The notes under the pieces: generated by a model
What the model was told of the DNA's origin: nothing
Seen by the model: only the letters and a program-made list of their open reading frames with translations
The model's database searches: none
Assembly: GCA_963749675.1 (NCBI GenBank)
Contig: CAVVNT010000008.1
Location: 124,001-188,000 of the forward strand
Direction of reading: 5' to 3'
Source of the DNA: Roseitranquillus sp963749675
Lineage (GTDB): Bacteria; Pseudomonadota; Alphaproteobacteria; Rhodobacterales; Rhodobacteraceae
Length of the DNA stretch: 64,000 nt
Program-made: the position numbers and the translations under genes
Part shown: piece after piece, positions 26,270 to 35,538 of the stretch
Layout of the letters: each line of letters opens with the position of its first letter
Numbering within the stretch: the first letter of the stretch is position 1

Positions 26270-29151
26270 TCGGCCGCGGCCGGCGGCGCGGCATGCTGTT
26301 CTGTTGCCGGCTCCGGCTGGGCGGCGAGACCCCAAGCGTCGCGGAAGGGCGCCCAAGCCAACTCGATCGCCGCGGCGGCCTCCTCGGGCGAGGCGCTGCC
26401 GGCGGCGATATCTACGACGGCGCCGTTCACCACTTCGCCGGCGATCGGTCCGACGAGCTGGTCGAGGAAGAGCTGGTGGTACTCTGTAGCGGTCAGCACC
26501 ATGGCCACATCAATCTGTATCGGGTCTTCCAGCGCGTCGTCGGCGTTCGTCATGGTGGGAATGCCGAAGCCCATCTCCGCGAGCGTCCGCTGCGCTGCGA
26601 GGCCCGACAAATCCCTCAGGAAGTCGATCGCGAGATCCGGGGCGTCCTTTCGGACGACCCACGTACCGACCCCGCCGAGCGTGATCAGCGACTCTTCGGC
26701 CATCAGGTCGCGGGGCGGAAAGTCGATGCGCACGATCTCCTCCTCGGGGTCTCCGCCCTTCCATGTCCGAAGCAGCCGCGCCTCGACCCAGTCGCCGTTC
26801 AGGTGCAATGCGGCGTAGCCGTCGGTGAACGTGCCGATTGACTGGTTCTCGTTCATGTCGAGATAGTCGTTTTGGAACGGATCGAGAGCGACGAGCTCCT
26901 GCAGACGCTCGCCTGCGGCGACGAAGGCGGGGTCGCTGAACCCGGCCGCCTTGCCCGACAGAGCGTCTTCCATCGCCTCGCGACCGCCGATTGCAAGGGC
27001 TAGGCCGGACCAGTAGAGGGCCAAGGGCCATCCCTCGTTGGCCCCCACCGAGAGCGGCGTGATGCCGGCCTCCTTCAGGTCGTCCACTGCCTCGAGCAAT
27101 CCGCTCCACGTGGAGAGCTCTCCGATGTCGACACCCCCCTGCTTGAGAAGTTCCCGGTTGCCCCAGAGGCTTACCAGCGTCATTCGCGCCGGAACCCCGT
27201 AGACCCGGTCGTCGAAGACGAGGTTGGCAAGCGACGATGGCTTGAAGCTGGTGGCCCATCCGGCGCCGATCTCTGCGGTCAGGTCGCGGACGAACCCCGC
27301 CTCCACCAGAGAGCGAAGGTGGCCGCCGCCCCAGCTGACGAAGATGTCTGGCGGCCTGCGCGCCCCGAGCATCGACAGAAGCTGCTCCTTGTAGTCGGCG
27401 AGCTGGCGAATATCGAACTCGATCCGCGTGCCGGGATGCGCCGCCTCGAACGCGTTCGCAAGCTCCTGCCAGTAGTCGAGAACGACCTGAAAACGGTTGT
27501 AGCTCGCAACACGGATGACCCGCGGCTCGCCGTCCGAACCGCGGAGCCCGATCGCGGCAATCTCGTGGATGGCGTCGCGCAACTCGGCCTGCGGGTCCGC
27601 GAGAAGCACGGGCGCGGCGGCCTGCTGGACCAGGGCGCGCAATGTGCCGCGATCTACGAAGCCGGTCCGGAAGCGGCCCGACGCCGCCTGGAAAGCTCCG
27701 ATCGCCCTTCGGCTCATCGGGCCTATGTCGGCGTCGAGCGGGCCGCGATAGTGCCCGAGCTCCGCAAGCAGGCGCTGCAGCGCGATGCGCTGATCACGGT
27801 CCAGCGCCATATCATCCTCAACTGCGGCGAAGACCGCCGGGTCTACTGCCGGCTGCCGCGAATCCTCGGCCGGCCGTCCGGCCGCTGGCACGTCAATGAC
27901 ATCCGCCTCGCTGCGGCCCGAAGCCTTTCCTTCGGGTGGCGTTGCCTCCGTCGTGTCATCGCGGCCCGCCCCATCGTCCGTGACAGTCCATGCGCGCTGA
28001 GCATCGAGCTCCACGAGGCGCTCGTTGGCAAGGCGCACGAACGGGCTGTCGGGAAAGCGTTCGATGAAGCTCTCGAAGTCCGCAGCTTCGGCGCTGTCGC
28101 TGATCGGCAGCCAGGTGAGAGCTTCGTGGATGAGTCCTCCATCCTCCCAATCCAGCTCGTCGAGTCCTTCCTCCCCCGGTGTGTAGGCGATCCGGGTTTC
28201 GGTCTCCGCTACGGAGTCACCGAAAACGCGCGAAACGAACTCGATGAACGCCCGTTGCTCGAGCGGATCTTCGAAGCGGGGCGCCTGACCGGAAATGCGC
28301 TCCGAGAGCCCGGCTCCCGGCGGTTGAGCAGGAGCGGAGCTCAGATAGACGCTGTCGATGAGCGCTTCCTCGACCCACGGCACCTGCTTGCCATTCGTCA
28401 GGGTGATGACCGTCTTGCGCACCTCGCGGAACATCTGGCCGATCTCGTAGGGCTGATCGATCCACTTCAGAAGCGCGGTCGTGAAGGGCGAGTTGCCGTC
28501 GCTTCCCCCGTCCGAGGCCGTCGCGCCTGGCTGCGCGGCAAACGCGATCAACGTGCCAGCGCTGCTCCGCGTGGTGTCCACGGCGTGCTCGGCGGCACTT
28601 CCGCTCGCGAGGCCGGGCTGGTCGGCGACCACACCGAGATAAGGATTATCCCGGCAGGCATCCAGGATCAGCAGAGCGAGATCAGGCTCGACGACCGCGA
28701 AGATCTCGTGCAGCTCGACCGCCCTCAGCGCGTCATGGTCGAGCCAGTCCGCACGCCCCGGCCGGGCGTCGACGCTCAACAGGTAGTTCTCGCCGTCCAG
28801 CTGCATGCCGTGGCCGGCATAGAAGACAAGCGCGACTTCGGCGCCGATGCTTTGCGTCGCAAAGTCGGCAATCGCGGCCCGGGTCTGTTCGAGGTCCTGG
28901 TCGACGACCGTGGTTACTTCGAAGCCGAGGTTCTCCAGCTTGCCTGACACATCGTGCGCGTCGTTCGCGGGATTCGGCAGAGCGTTGATATACCGGTAAC
29001 CAGCGTTTCCGATGACGAGCGCGAAGCGCTTCTTGTCGGGAGCCTGGGCAAAGACGGCCGCCGCGGCAAGCGCGGCGCAAAGGAGCATGATCGCACCGAC
29101 GCGAGCCCGTAGATTCCCAGTTCCGAGTGGTGGAAGCGCCGACATTCCCAT
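26266..29151 (-). CDS. Secreted caspase-like / peptidoglycan-binding / ABC solute-binding fusion protein
   Basis: The 961-residue protein starts at ATG 29151 after an AGGAAAGGGG ribosome site. A signal peptide ends near AAVFAQA. Residues about 40-230 are a peptidase C14 (caspase p20-like) domain with the opening KRFALVIGNAGYRY, His114 in VFYAGHG and Cys166 in LILDACRDNP. Residues about 447-510 resemble a peptidoglycan-binding domain (QRLLAELGHYRGPLDADIG). Residues about 545-945 are a family 1 extracellular sugar-binding protein (YWQELANAFEAAHPGTRIEF, TFTDGYAALHLNGDWVEA). Export would place all three in the periplasm. Caspase plus peptidoglycan-binding architectures are known in this phylum; a solute-binding sensor added in the same chain is unusual. 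Ligand-controlled proteolysis is inferred. Confidence 0.85.
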   Translation of the reverse strand: MGMSALPPLGTGNLRARVGAIMLLCAALAAAAVFAQAPDKKRFALVIGNAGYRYINALPNPANDAHDVSGKLENLGFEVTTVVDQDLEQTRAAIADFATQSIGAEVALVFYAGHGMQLDGENYLLSVDARPGRADWLDHDALRAVELHEIFAVVEPDLALLILDACRDNPYLGVVADQPGLASGSAAEHAVDTTRSSAGTLIAFAAQPGATASDGGSDGNSPFTTALLKWIDQPYEIGQMFREVRKTVITLTNGKQVPWVEEALIDSVYLSSAPAQPPGAGLSERISGQAPRFEDPLEQRAFIEFVSRVFGDSVAETETRIAYTPGEEGLDELDWEDGGLIHEALTWLPISDSAEAADFESFIERFPDSPFVRLANERLVELDAQRAWTVTDDGAGRDDTTEATPPEGKASGRSEADVIDVPAAGRPAEDSRQPAVDPAVFAAVEDDMALDRDQRIALQRLLAELGHYRGPLDADIGPMSRRAIGAFQAASGRFRTGFVDRGTLRALVQQAAAPVLLADPQAELRDAIHEIAAIGLRGSDGEPRVIRVASYNRFQVVLDYWQELANAFEAAHPGTRIEFDIRQLADYKEQLLSMLGARRPPDIFVSWGGGHLRSLVEAGFVRDLTAEIGAGWATSFKPSSLANLVFDDRVYGVPARMTLVSLWGNRELLKQGGVDIGELSTWSGLLEAVDDLKEAGITPLSVGANEGWPLALYWSGLALAIGGREAMEDALSGKAAGFSDPAFVAAGERLQELVALDPFQNDYLDMNENQSIGTFTDGYAALHLNGDWVEARLLRTWKGGDPEEEIVRIDFPPRDLMAEESLITLGGVGTWVVRKDAPDLAIDFLRDLSGLAAQRTLAEMGFGIPTMTNADDALEDPIQIDVAMVLTATEYHQLFLDQLVGPIAGEVVNGAVVDIAAGSASPEEAAAAIELAWAPFRDAWGLAAQPEPATEQHAAPPAAAE

Positions 29152-29286
29152 CGTACCCCTTTCCTCGCAAGGGTATTCCAACCCACCCCGAACCGGCAAC
29201 TGTCCGTTGACCTTGCGGCAATCAAACTCACGCGTCTGCCGTATCCGCCGGCGCCGGTTCGCGCCTCGCGCCGACGCTCGAGAAGG

Positions 29287-29338
29287 TCAACCAGGTTGAT
29301 TTTTGTCTCGATATCATGCACGCTTACGCAGGGTAAGC
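29287..29338 (+). promoter_or_regulatory. Two palindromes in the leader of the lipoprotein gene
   Basis: TCAACC-A-GGTTGA (29287-29299) is a perfect 13-base palindrome, and GCTTAC-GCAGG-GTAAGC (29322-29338) is a perfect 6-bp stem with a 5-base loop. They lie in the 199-base divergent region between the caspase-like gene (start 29151) and the lipoprotein (start 29351). The first fits an operator; the second, 12 bases before the start codon, could be an mRNA hairpin over a weak ribosome site. Confidence 0.4.
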
Positions 29339-29350
29339 GGGGATTAGGCA

Positions 29351-29761
29351 ATGAGCACCGAGGAGAAGTCCGGGAGAGCCCTCACGCGATCGCTGATGCT
29401 GGCCATCTCCGTCGGAACGGTCTCCGTCATGCAAGTCGGCTGCACTCCCGGCGACGTCGGCTTCGCGACGAGCCAGCCGGACACACAGACGGTGCAGGCG
29501 CTCTGCCAGCGCGCCCTTCAGACGAGGCAGGTCGGCGATATCGAGGCCCTGCTGCGCGCAGCGCCGCGCGCGGACTGCGTCGCGCCGACGCTGGCCGCGA
29601 TGCCTGCCTCGACACTTGCGCGCCTCTCGCCCCTGGTTTGCAGAGATCTGCCGCCGTCGGTCCAAAGGCAGTTGCCTGTGGAGGTCTGCGCGCAGGTCGA
29701 GCCGCCATCTCAGACTAGGCGCGGTGGAGGCGAAGAAAGCGGCGGAGGGGGCGGCTACTGA
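29351..29761 (+). CDS. Small lipoprotein-like secreted protein with glycine-rich tail
   Basis: The 136-residue protein has a positively charged N-terminus, a hydrophobic segment and Cys31 in SVMQVGCTPGD. This is lipobox-like although Gln replaces the usual Leu at -3. The mature part has cysteine-spaced helical segments (VQALCQRALQTRQVGDIEAL) and ends in GGGEESGGGGGY. No family is recognised. It is divergent from the caspase-like fusion and shares its control region, so it may act with it. Confidence 0.6.
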   Translation: MSTEEKSGRALTRSLMLAISVGTVSVMQVGCTPGDVGFATSQPDTQTVQALCQRALQTRQVGDIEALLRAAPRADCVAPTLAAMPASTLARLSPLVCRDLPPSVQRQLPVEVCAQVEPPSQTRRGGGEESGGGGGY

Positions 29762-29809
29762 GCTCTTCGGCGCTGCTTCCGATCCCAGAGCGCATGAGAC
29801 GTCTCGACA

Positions 29810-32800
29810 ATGGCCGATGACTCGATCGAGGCAACCGAACTAGCGGTCCGGTATCTCGACCTGCAGATGCCGCGCGCCACTCCCCGGATTTCGGTTGTCA
29901 TTACGAACAGGAACTACGGCCACTTTCTGCACGACTGCATCATGAGCGTTCGCGAGCAATCGCATGCGGCGCACGAGATCATCGTCGTCGACGACGGCTC
30001 GTGCGACGGCTCGGAAGAGGTCCTGTCCCGCTTCGCCCGCGAGCTGCACTTGCTTCGTCTCGGCGGCGCTGGGCAGGCTGCGGCCTTCAACGCCGGCTTC
30101 GCCGCATCTTCCGGCGATGCCATCCTGTTCCTCGATGCCGACGACCTGCTGCGGCCCGAGGCGCTGGAGACCGCTGAAGCCTTCTGGGATGCTTCGCTCG
30201 CCTCGCTGGTCTTCGGCCTTGAGAGGATCGACGCGGCCGGGCGCAGCATCGGAGTTCACGATCTGTCGCTGCTTGCGGACGAGGGCGACAACCGGCCCAA
30301 CATCCTGCGAAGCGGCGCGCTCGGGGGCAGCTTTACCTTCGCGCCCACGTCGGGAAACGTCTTTTCGCGCGAGGTCCTGGCCGAGCTCTTGCCGATGCCG
30401 GAGGATGGGTGGCGGGTCTGTGCGGACGCCTACCTGGTGCGGGCGGTGGCGATGTGGGGCCGGGTGAGAACGGTGCGGCGCGTATTGGGCGCGTACCGTG
30501 TGCACGGGGGCAACAACTACATGCGCCACGACACTTTCGACGCCTGGTCGATGGGCCGTGGCCTGCGCGACCTCGAGATAAAGGCTCGCGCGCTGGATAC
30601 GCTGATCGCACACGGCATTCCCCGCGACGTGTCCGAGCACGCGGTTCGCCTGGCGGTGCTGTTTCGCGCACTCGAGCTGCGAGGCAAGGTCGCCGTCTGG
30701 TCCCGTGACTTCGGGGTATTCCGACGGCAGACGCTCGCCACCCTCGCCGCTGTCCGGCGACTTCGACTACCGGCAGGCGAGCGTCTCGCCGCCGCTGTCG
30801 GCATCGCACGCTTTGCGGCGGCGGTGTTGAGAACGTCGGCACTCGCCGATCCTGCGCAGAACGACGGTCCGGGCGCGGTCGTCGTCGGGTCAGTGCCTGC
30901 CCCCGGACGCAAGCTCTCCCGCCGGCTCGATGCGATCGCCGCGCCGCGATGGCCGAAACCGGTCCGCCTGAACTCCGACCTGACCTTCGGGCCGCGCTCG
31001 ACCTCGCGGAGTGTCCTTGCCGAGGGCTGGTACGCGCTCCCGAACGGCGGCTTATGCTGGAGCAGGAGGGGCACGGCCGCGCTGCATGTCTACCTGCCGC
31101 CGGCGCGTGTGGCGATCCGCGTCCAGATCGAGATCGAGACCGACGTGGCGGATCGGGAGCTGCCGGTGCGGGTCTCCGTCGCCGCGGACGGCCGACGGGT
31201 CTGGTCGCAAGACGTCTACGCTTGCGCGCTGGCAAGTTTCGATGTCGACAGGGACCCATCCCCTCCGTTGCAGCTGCTCCAGATAGTGATCGCGGCAGAG
31301 GCCGTGCGGGGCCGCTTTTCTCGCAGCCGCGCCGCGCCGTTCGGGATTTCGCGCGTCTCTTTCTACGACAAGCCACCGGATCTTCCCGCACCCGTGCTGC
31401 ATGCCGGCGAGGAGGTGCATGCGCTTCATTCAGTTCTGGCCGCCGCAGGCGAACAGGGCTGGCAGCTCCGCCCGGATGGAAGCGCGAGGATGACCGGACG
31501 CACCGCGCTGCTGCCGTTCATCCCGGAGCCGGGTGCGCGGCGCGGTGACCTTGTCCTGCGCCTCGCGCCCGAAAGCCCTTCGGGCTGGCTCACGATACGG
31601 TCCAGCGAGGCTCCGGTATTCTCGGGCCAGGTCGATGGGGGCGAGACGGTGCGCTCGACATTCTCAATCGAGGCGGAGCGGGAAACGATTCCGCGGGAGG
31701 CGACGCTCTTTTTCTCTCCAGACGTCGATGCCCACGGCCCTCTCGCGCTCGCGAGTATCGGGTTCTTCGCAACCGGCGCGGACGAGGACCTGCCCGCGGT
31801 GCGCCATCTGAACGGTGCGGGAGGCAAGGCCCTGACGCCGGGTGAGGTCGTGCTGTTCGGAACGTCCGCCGAAGCCGCGCGCCTGCTCGGGTCGGGCTGG
31901 GCCGAGATCGGCCCGACAGGCGTCCGGAACATCGCATCGGAGGCGGAGCTGTCGTTCAAGGTGCTGGCGCAAGTGGAAGGACTGACGGCGCGGCTTGAAC
32001 TGCGGCCAGTCCTGCCGGACCTGCCCGACCGCCGCCTGATCGTCGGCGTTTCCTGCGATGGCGAGATGCTAGTGGTCGCCGAGCTTCTCGGCGCCGGAGA
32101 GATCGTCGTCCCTCTGTCGGACCGGAAGCCGGGTCATGCGATCTCCCTGGGACTCCACGCCTTCTTCCAAGGTGAGGGCGACGTTGGCGAGACCGGTATC
32201 GCAACCGTCGAGCTCGTGTCCCTCTCGGTCGAGGGCCAACACCTGCCGCCAGCGCCACTTCCGGAGGCGACAGGCTACGCGCGCCCCGGCTTCATCGACA
32301 TTGTCGAACGGACTCTGGCGGCTCGGGGCGGCGACGGCTCGACACTCGACGACTTGCTGCTGCTGCGATCGGAAATCGCCGGGCAGATCCTTTCGCTCGA
32401 GCCGCGGGCGCTCAGGACTCTGGCCTCGAACGGCGATTGGCTCGACGCCCTCGAGTGGCTGGGAGACCAGACAGCGGGCTTGCGCCTCGATCCCGCCGCG
32501 GAGCGGCTGGCAATTCGTGTCGAGGGACTGGGCCGATCCGGCGCCTCGCCGTCCGACCGTCTGCGGGCCTTTCTCTGCGGCATGGCGCTCGTGCCGTCCC
32601 ACCGACTCGGGATCGCCGCCGAACTCGCGGAGGTTCCTGCCCTGCTGCTCGCGCAGCAATCCGCCATCGTGGGCTACCTCGGACGCGATCCCCGCTACGT
32701 CGATCCCACCGACAGAACGTTCTATGTGGCACACCTCGAACAACTCCTCGCGGACCTGTCACGGCTCCTTGGCCGAGAGGCCTCCGGCGGCCCTACCAAC

Positions 32801-34300
32801 GACTTCGCAGCGAGCGTCCTCATGGGGCTGCGCAACACCACCACGCTGTTCGGTGACGTCAACCTCGTCACGCAGATCCGTGCCCGCTCCGCCGCCATCG
32901 AGCGGCTGCTGATCCAGTCGGGGGCCCAACTCGGCCGCCGTTCCCTGCCGCGGGTCGGGGCCGCTCGGTTGCGGGTCGCCGTTCTCGTTCGCAATCTCGC
33001 GCGGACCCCGGAGGGATGGTCGGCGCTGGCCATGTACCGTGGCCTCGACCCATCCCGGTTCGATCTGACCCTCGTCACCTCCGATTCCGGCGCCGACGAT
33101 CTCCAGCCGGACACGCGCTTCGACGCGCATCTCGATCTCGCGGGATTGCCGGTTGCAGCGGCCGTCGCAACGATCCGGGCATGGGACTTCGATCTGCTGA
33201 TCCTGGGCGCCTACATCGCGAACTGGGAGCGTCTGACGTCAATCGTCGCGCACAAGCTTGCACGGCTGCAGATCTCGGCCTGCTTCAACAATCCTACGAC
33301 GCTGGGCCTGCGCAGCTTCGATCATGCGATCGCGTGGCGCGGTGCCGAGGACGCCGCCGACCAGCACACGGAGCGACTGGTGACGATCGACGACGATCTG
33401 CAATGCTGCTTCGACTTCGTCGGCCTTGCGGCTGTCGACGACGAGGACGCCGCCGCGGTGCGCCGTCGCTTCGGCCTGCAGCCCGACGGTCCGCTCTTCG
33501 TCTCCGGCGCGATGGCCTATAAGGTACAGGCGGACACGATGGCTGCCTGGGCCGACATTCTTGCTCGCGTGGAGCACGGCCAACTCGTGCTCTACCCTTT
33601 CGCCCGTGTCTGGTCGATGCGCCACTCCGCGGAGGTGTTTCGCCGCCGTTTTGGCGAGCATCTGTCGCAACGCGGCGTCGACCAAGGCCGCGTAGTCGTT
33701 CTCCCCGAGCAATCCGCGGCGGAAATCTGGCGTCTTCTCTCTGTGGCGGACGTCTATCTCGACAGCTTTCCCTACTCGGGCGCCACGACGGTCTGCGAGG
33801 CGTTGGCATGCGGATGCCCCGTCGTCGCGATGGAGGGAAGGATGTTGCGCCAGCGCACCGGGTCTGCCTGGCTGCGGCGCTACGGCCTCCCCGAGCTGAT
33901 CTCGACGTCGACTGAGGAGTACGTTGAACATGCGGTAACCTTGGCGACCGCCCACGACTTCCGCGAGAAAGTCCGCAATCGCATCTCCGATGAATTGGAG
34001 CAGGGCGCGCCCCATTCCGACACCGCCGCGTTCGGTGCGGCGTATTCGGATGCCCTGTGGCGCGTCGCTCGCGACAGCGGCCTGTTCCCGGAATTACGCG
34101 AGCAGCCGCGCGACGCGTCGCACTGCGACAAAGCAAGGCAGGTGGCACCGTCGCAGCGACGAAAGCCGCGGCGCCGTTCGGCGGACGGCCTCGAGCGGTT
34201 CGTCGTCCTGACGTACGCCCCGCACGGGCTCCACGCTGCTTTGCGACATTCTGGGCACGGCGCCGAACGCCCTGGTCGACTACGAGCTCTTCCATCATGA
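29810..34300 (+). CDS. GT2 glycosyltransferase fused to GT41 (SPINDLY/OGT-like) glycosyltransferase
   Basis: The 1,496-residue protein has a GT2 domain at about residues 25-240 (ISVVITNRNYGHFL; DDGS at 61-64; DADD at 109-112) that would transfer a nucleotide-activated sugar. Residues about 385-950 are beta-rich with no recognised motif. Residues about 1050-1430 are GT41-like, with the donor-site motif GATTVCEALACGCPVV near 1324-1339. TPR repeats, usual in GT41, are not seen. The last ~50 residues are not GT41 but the start of the next gene, a sulfotransferase, cut short by a one-base insertion near 34220. It probably decorates a polysaccharide, LPS or surface protein. Confidence 0.8.
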   Translation: MADDSIEATELAVRYLDLQMPRATPRISVVITNRNYGHFLHDCIMSVREQSHAAHEIIVVDDGSCDGSEEVLSRFARELHLLRLGGAGQAAAFNAGFAASSGDAILFLDADDLLRPEALETAEAFWDASLASLVFGLERIDAAGRSIGVHDLSLLADEGDNRPNILRSGALGGSFTFAPTSGNVFSREVLAELLPMPEDGWRVCADAYLVRAVAMWGRVRTVRRVLGAYRVHGGNNYMRHDTFDAWSMGRGLRDLEIKARALDTLIAHGIPRDVSEHAVRLAVLFRALELRGKVAVWSRDFGVFRRQTLATLAAVRRLRLPAGERLAAAVGIARFAAAVLRTSALADPAQNDGPGAVVVGSVPAPGRKLSRRLDAIAAPRWPKPVRLNSDLTFGPRSTSRSVLAEGWYALPNGGLCWSRRGTAALHVYLPPARVAIRVQIEIETDVADRELPVRVSVAADGRRVWSQDVYACALASFDVDRDPSPPLQLLQIVIAAEAVRGRFSRSRAAPFGISRVSFYDKPPDLPAPVLHAGEEVHALHSVLAAAGEQGWQLRPDGSARMTGRTALLPFIPEPGARRGDLVLRLAPESPSGWLTIRSSEAPVFSGQVDGGETVRSTFSIEAERETIPREATLFFSPDVDAHGPLALASIGFFATGADEDLPAVRHLNGAGGKALTPGEVVLFGTSAEAARLLGSGWAEIGPTGVRNIASEAELSFKVLAQVEGLTARLELRPVLPDLPDRRLIVGVSCDGEMLVVAELLGAGEIVVPLSDRKPGHAISLGLHAFFQGEGDVGETGIATVELVSLSVEGQHLPPAPLPEATGYARPGFIDIVERTLAARGGDGSTLDDLLLLRSEIAGQILSLEPRALRTLASNGDWLDALEWLGDQTAGLRLDPAAERLAIRVEGLGRSGASPSDRLRAFLCGMALVPSHRLGIAAELAEVPALLLAQQSAIVGYLGRDPRYVDPTDRTFYVAHLEQLLADLSRLLGREASGGPTNDFAASVLMGLRNTTTLFGDVNLVTQIRARSAAIERLLIQSGAQLGRRSLPRVGAARLRVAVLVRNLARTPEGWSALAMYRGLDPSRFDLTLVTSDSGADDLQPDTRFDAHLDLAGLPVAAAVATIRAWDFDLLILGAYIANWERLTSIVAHKLARLQISACFNNPTTLGLRSFDHAIAWRGAEDAADQHTERLVTIDDDLQCCFDFVGLAAVDDEDAAAVRRRFGLQPDGPLFVSGAMAYKVQADTMAAWADILARVEHGQLVLYPFARVWSMRHSAEVFRRRFGEHLSQRGVDQGRVVVLPEQSAAEIWRLLSVADVYLDSFPYSGATTVCEALACGCPVVAMEGRMLRQRTGSAWLRRYGLPELISTSTEEYVEHAVTLATAHDFREKVRNRISDELEQGAPHSDTAAFGAAYSDALWRVARDSGLFPELREQPRDASHCDKARQVAPSQRRKPRRRSADGLERFVVLTYAPHGLHAALRHSGHGAERPGRLRALPS

Positions 34301-34907
34301 GCGGATACAATTTGGCGGTGGCGAGATCGTGGAACCCGAAGTCATCGCCGACCGCAATGCGGACCCGCTCGGGTGGTTGGGGCAGCGCGAGGAGGCAGCG
34401 GCCCGCTTCGGGTACACCATGACGGGCTTCAAGCTCTTTCCGTTCCACGAGCGACGCGTCATCGATCACGTGCTGGAGGACAAACGGTACAAGCTCATTC
34501 TCCTTTCTAGGGAAAACCGCCTGGCGCAGTATTCCTCGGGTCGCATCGCTGTGAGCACCGGGCAATGGGTGCTGAAGGAGGGTCAGACCAAGATCGGCAA
34601 GGACCTGTTGTTCGACCCGCAGGACTTCGAGGGATACGAAGCCTGGCTCGACGGCGTCGATCGCATGTTCCACGAGGGCTTCGAAAGACACGGGCGAAGC
34701 GTCTTGAGCGTCGACTACGTCTCGCTGCAGAAAGCAGCCACGCTCGAGCGGCTCTCTAGATGGCTCGGCCGCGCCGTCACCTACGAGCGCCGCTCGACGA
34801 CGCGTCGCCAGAACCCGCGGCGCATCGCGGAGCGTTTCGCGAACCGGAATGAGCTCATGGAGTATCTCGCCCTCCGCGGCCTCACGCGCTGGGCCGAGGA
34901 CGGCTGA
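34142..34907 (+). pseudogene. NodH-like sulfotransferase, frameshifted near N-terminus
   Basis: The PAPS-binding motif begins in the glycosyltransferase frame (LERFVVLTYA). After one extra C in GCCCCGCACGG (about 34216-34224) it continues as RTGSTLLCDILGTAPNALVD. The rest is in the next frame, including the second PAPS motif LILLSRENRLAQYSSG and a C-terminal helix region. If it is a separate gene, GTG at 34142 with an upstream AAGG is the only start seen. There is no stop between it and the glycosyltransferase, so the native product may be a single chain of about 1,698 residues. The intact open part is 34329-34907. The family sulfates sugars. Confidence 0.65.
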
Positions 34908-35244
34908 CCGATCACCTCCTGCAGCGTCAGGTGCTGAGACGGTGGCCGCCCCGCCTTTCCCAAGGCGGGAATACCCGATGGTGCGGACAGGCCCTTCCAT
35001 CCTATGGTCCGGTCAAGCTCCGTTTCGTCCCTCCAACGGGGTCGTGGTCCTTTCCCAGGTCATTGCCTCACGTTGCAATCCGGATCGGCTGCCTCGTTGC
35101 GTGGATCGCAGCGCCGGCGGCTGCAGTCAGTTCATCGATGTCACCGCGACAGCCGTCCCGGCGGAGCATCACCGGTCAAATGTCAGCCTTGCTACATCAG
35201 GTTCTTCTGGGTCCACGAATCGCGGCGCAGGTTTCGGAGGGTTG

Positions 35245-35367
35245 ATGGAGCGCTGGCCGCTCGACTTCATCGGGGACCAGATAGTCGACCGGCGCTTCGA
35301 GGTCCTCAACGTGGTCAACGATCACCGCCGGTTCTGCCTTCAGCAGATCGTCGACGTCCGGCGGCAG
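35245..35367 (+). pseudogene. IS3-family OrfB-like transposase fragment
   Basis: A short plus-strand stretch reads MERWPLDFIGDQIVDRRFEV then LNVVNDHRRFCL. This resembles the first catalytic block of IS3-type integrases (W-x-x-D-F-x-x-D ... L-x-V-V-D-D). The second Asp is changed to Asn and no further blocks follow, so it is a decayed relic. The surrounding 34908-35538 shows no gene. Confidence 0.45.
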
Positions 35368-35538
35368 TTTCCAGTGCAGCCGAGCCATCGCGTGGAATGG
35401 TCAGAATGGCGGAAGTCAATCGTGGGGATCGTGCAATACAGCGAAATCGCCTCGATCATCCTTGCGGGTGCCGGCTGACGAGGCAGAAACTGATGAAAGC
35501 AACAGACTGCATCACCGGGAAGTCCAGAGCACAAGAGC

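Noticed and set aside
27319..28947. A 542-residue plus-strand open frame
   Set aside because: It is exactly antisense to the caspase fusion, has no family motif, and reflects GC-rich codon bias on the other strand.
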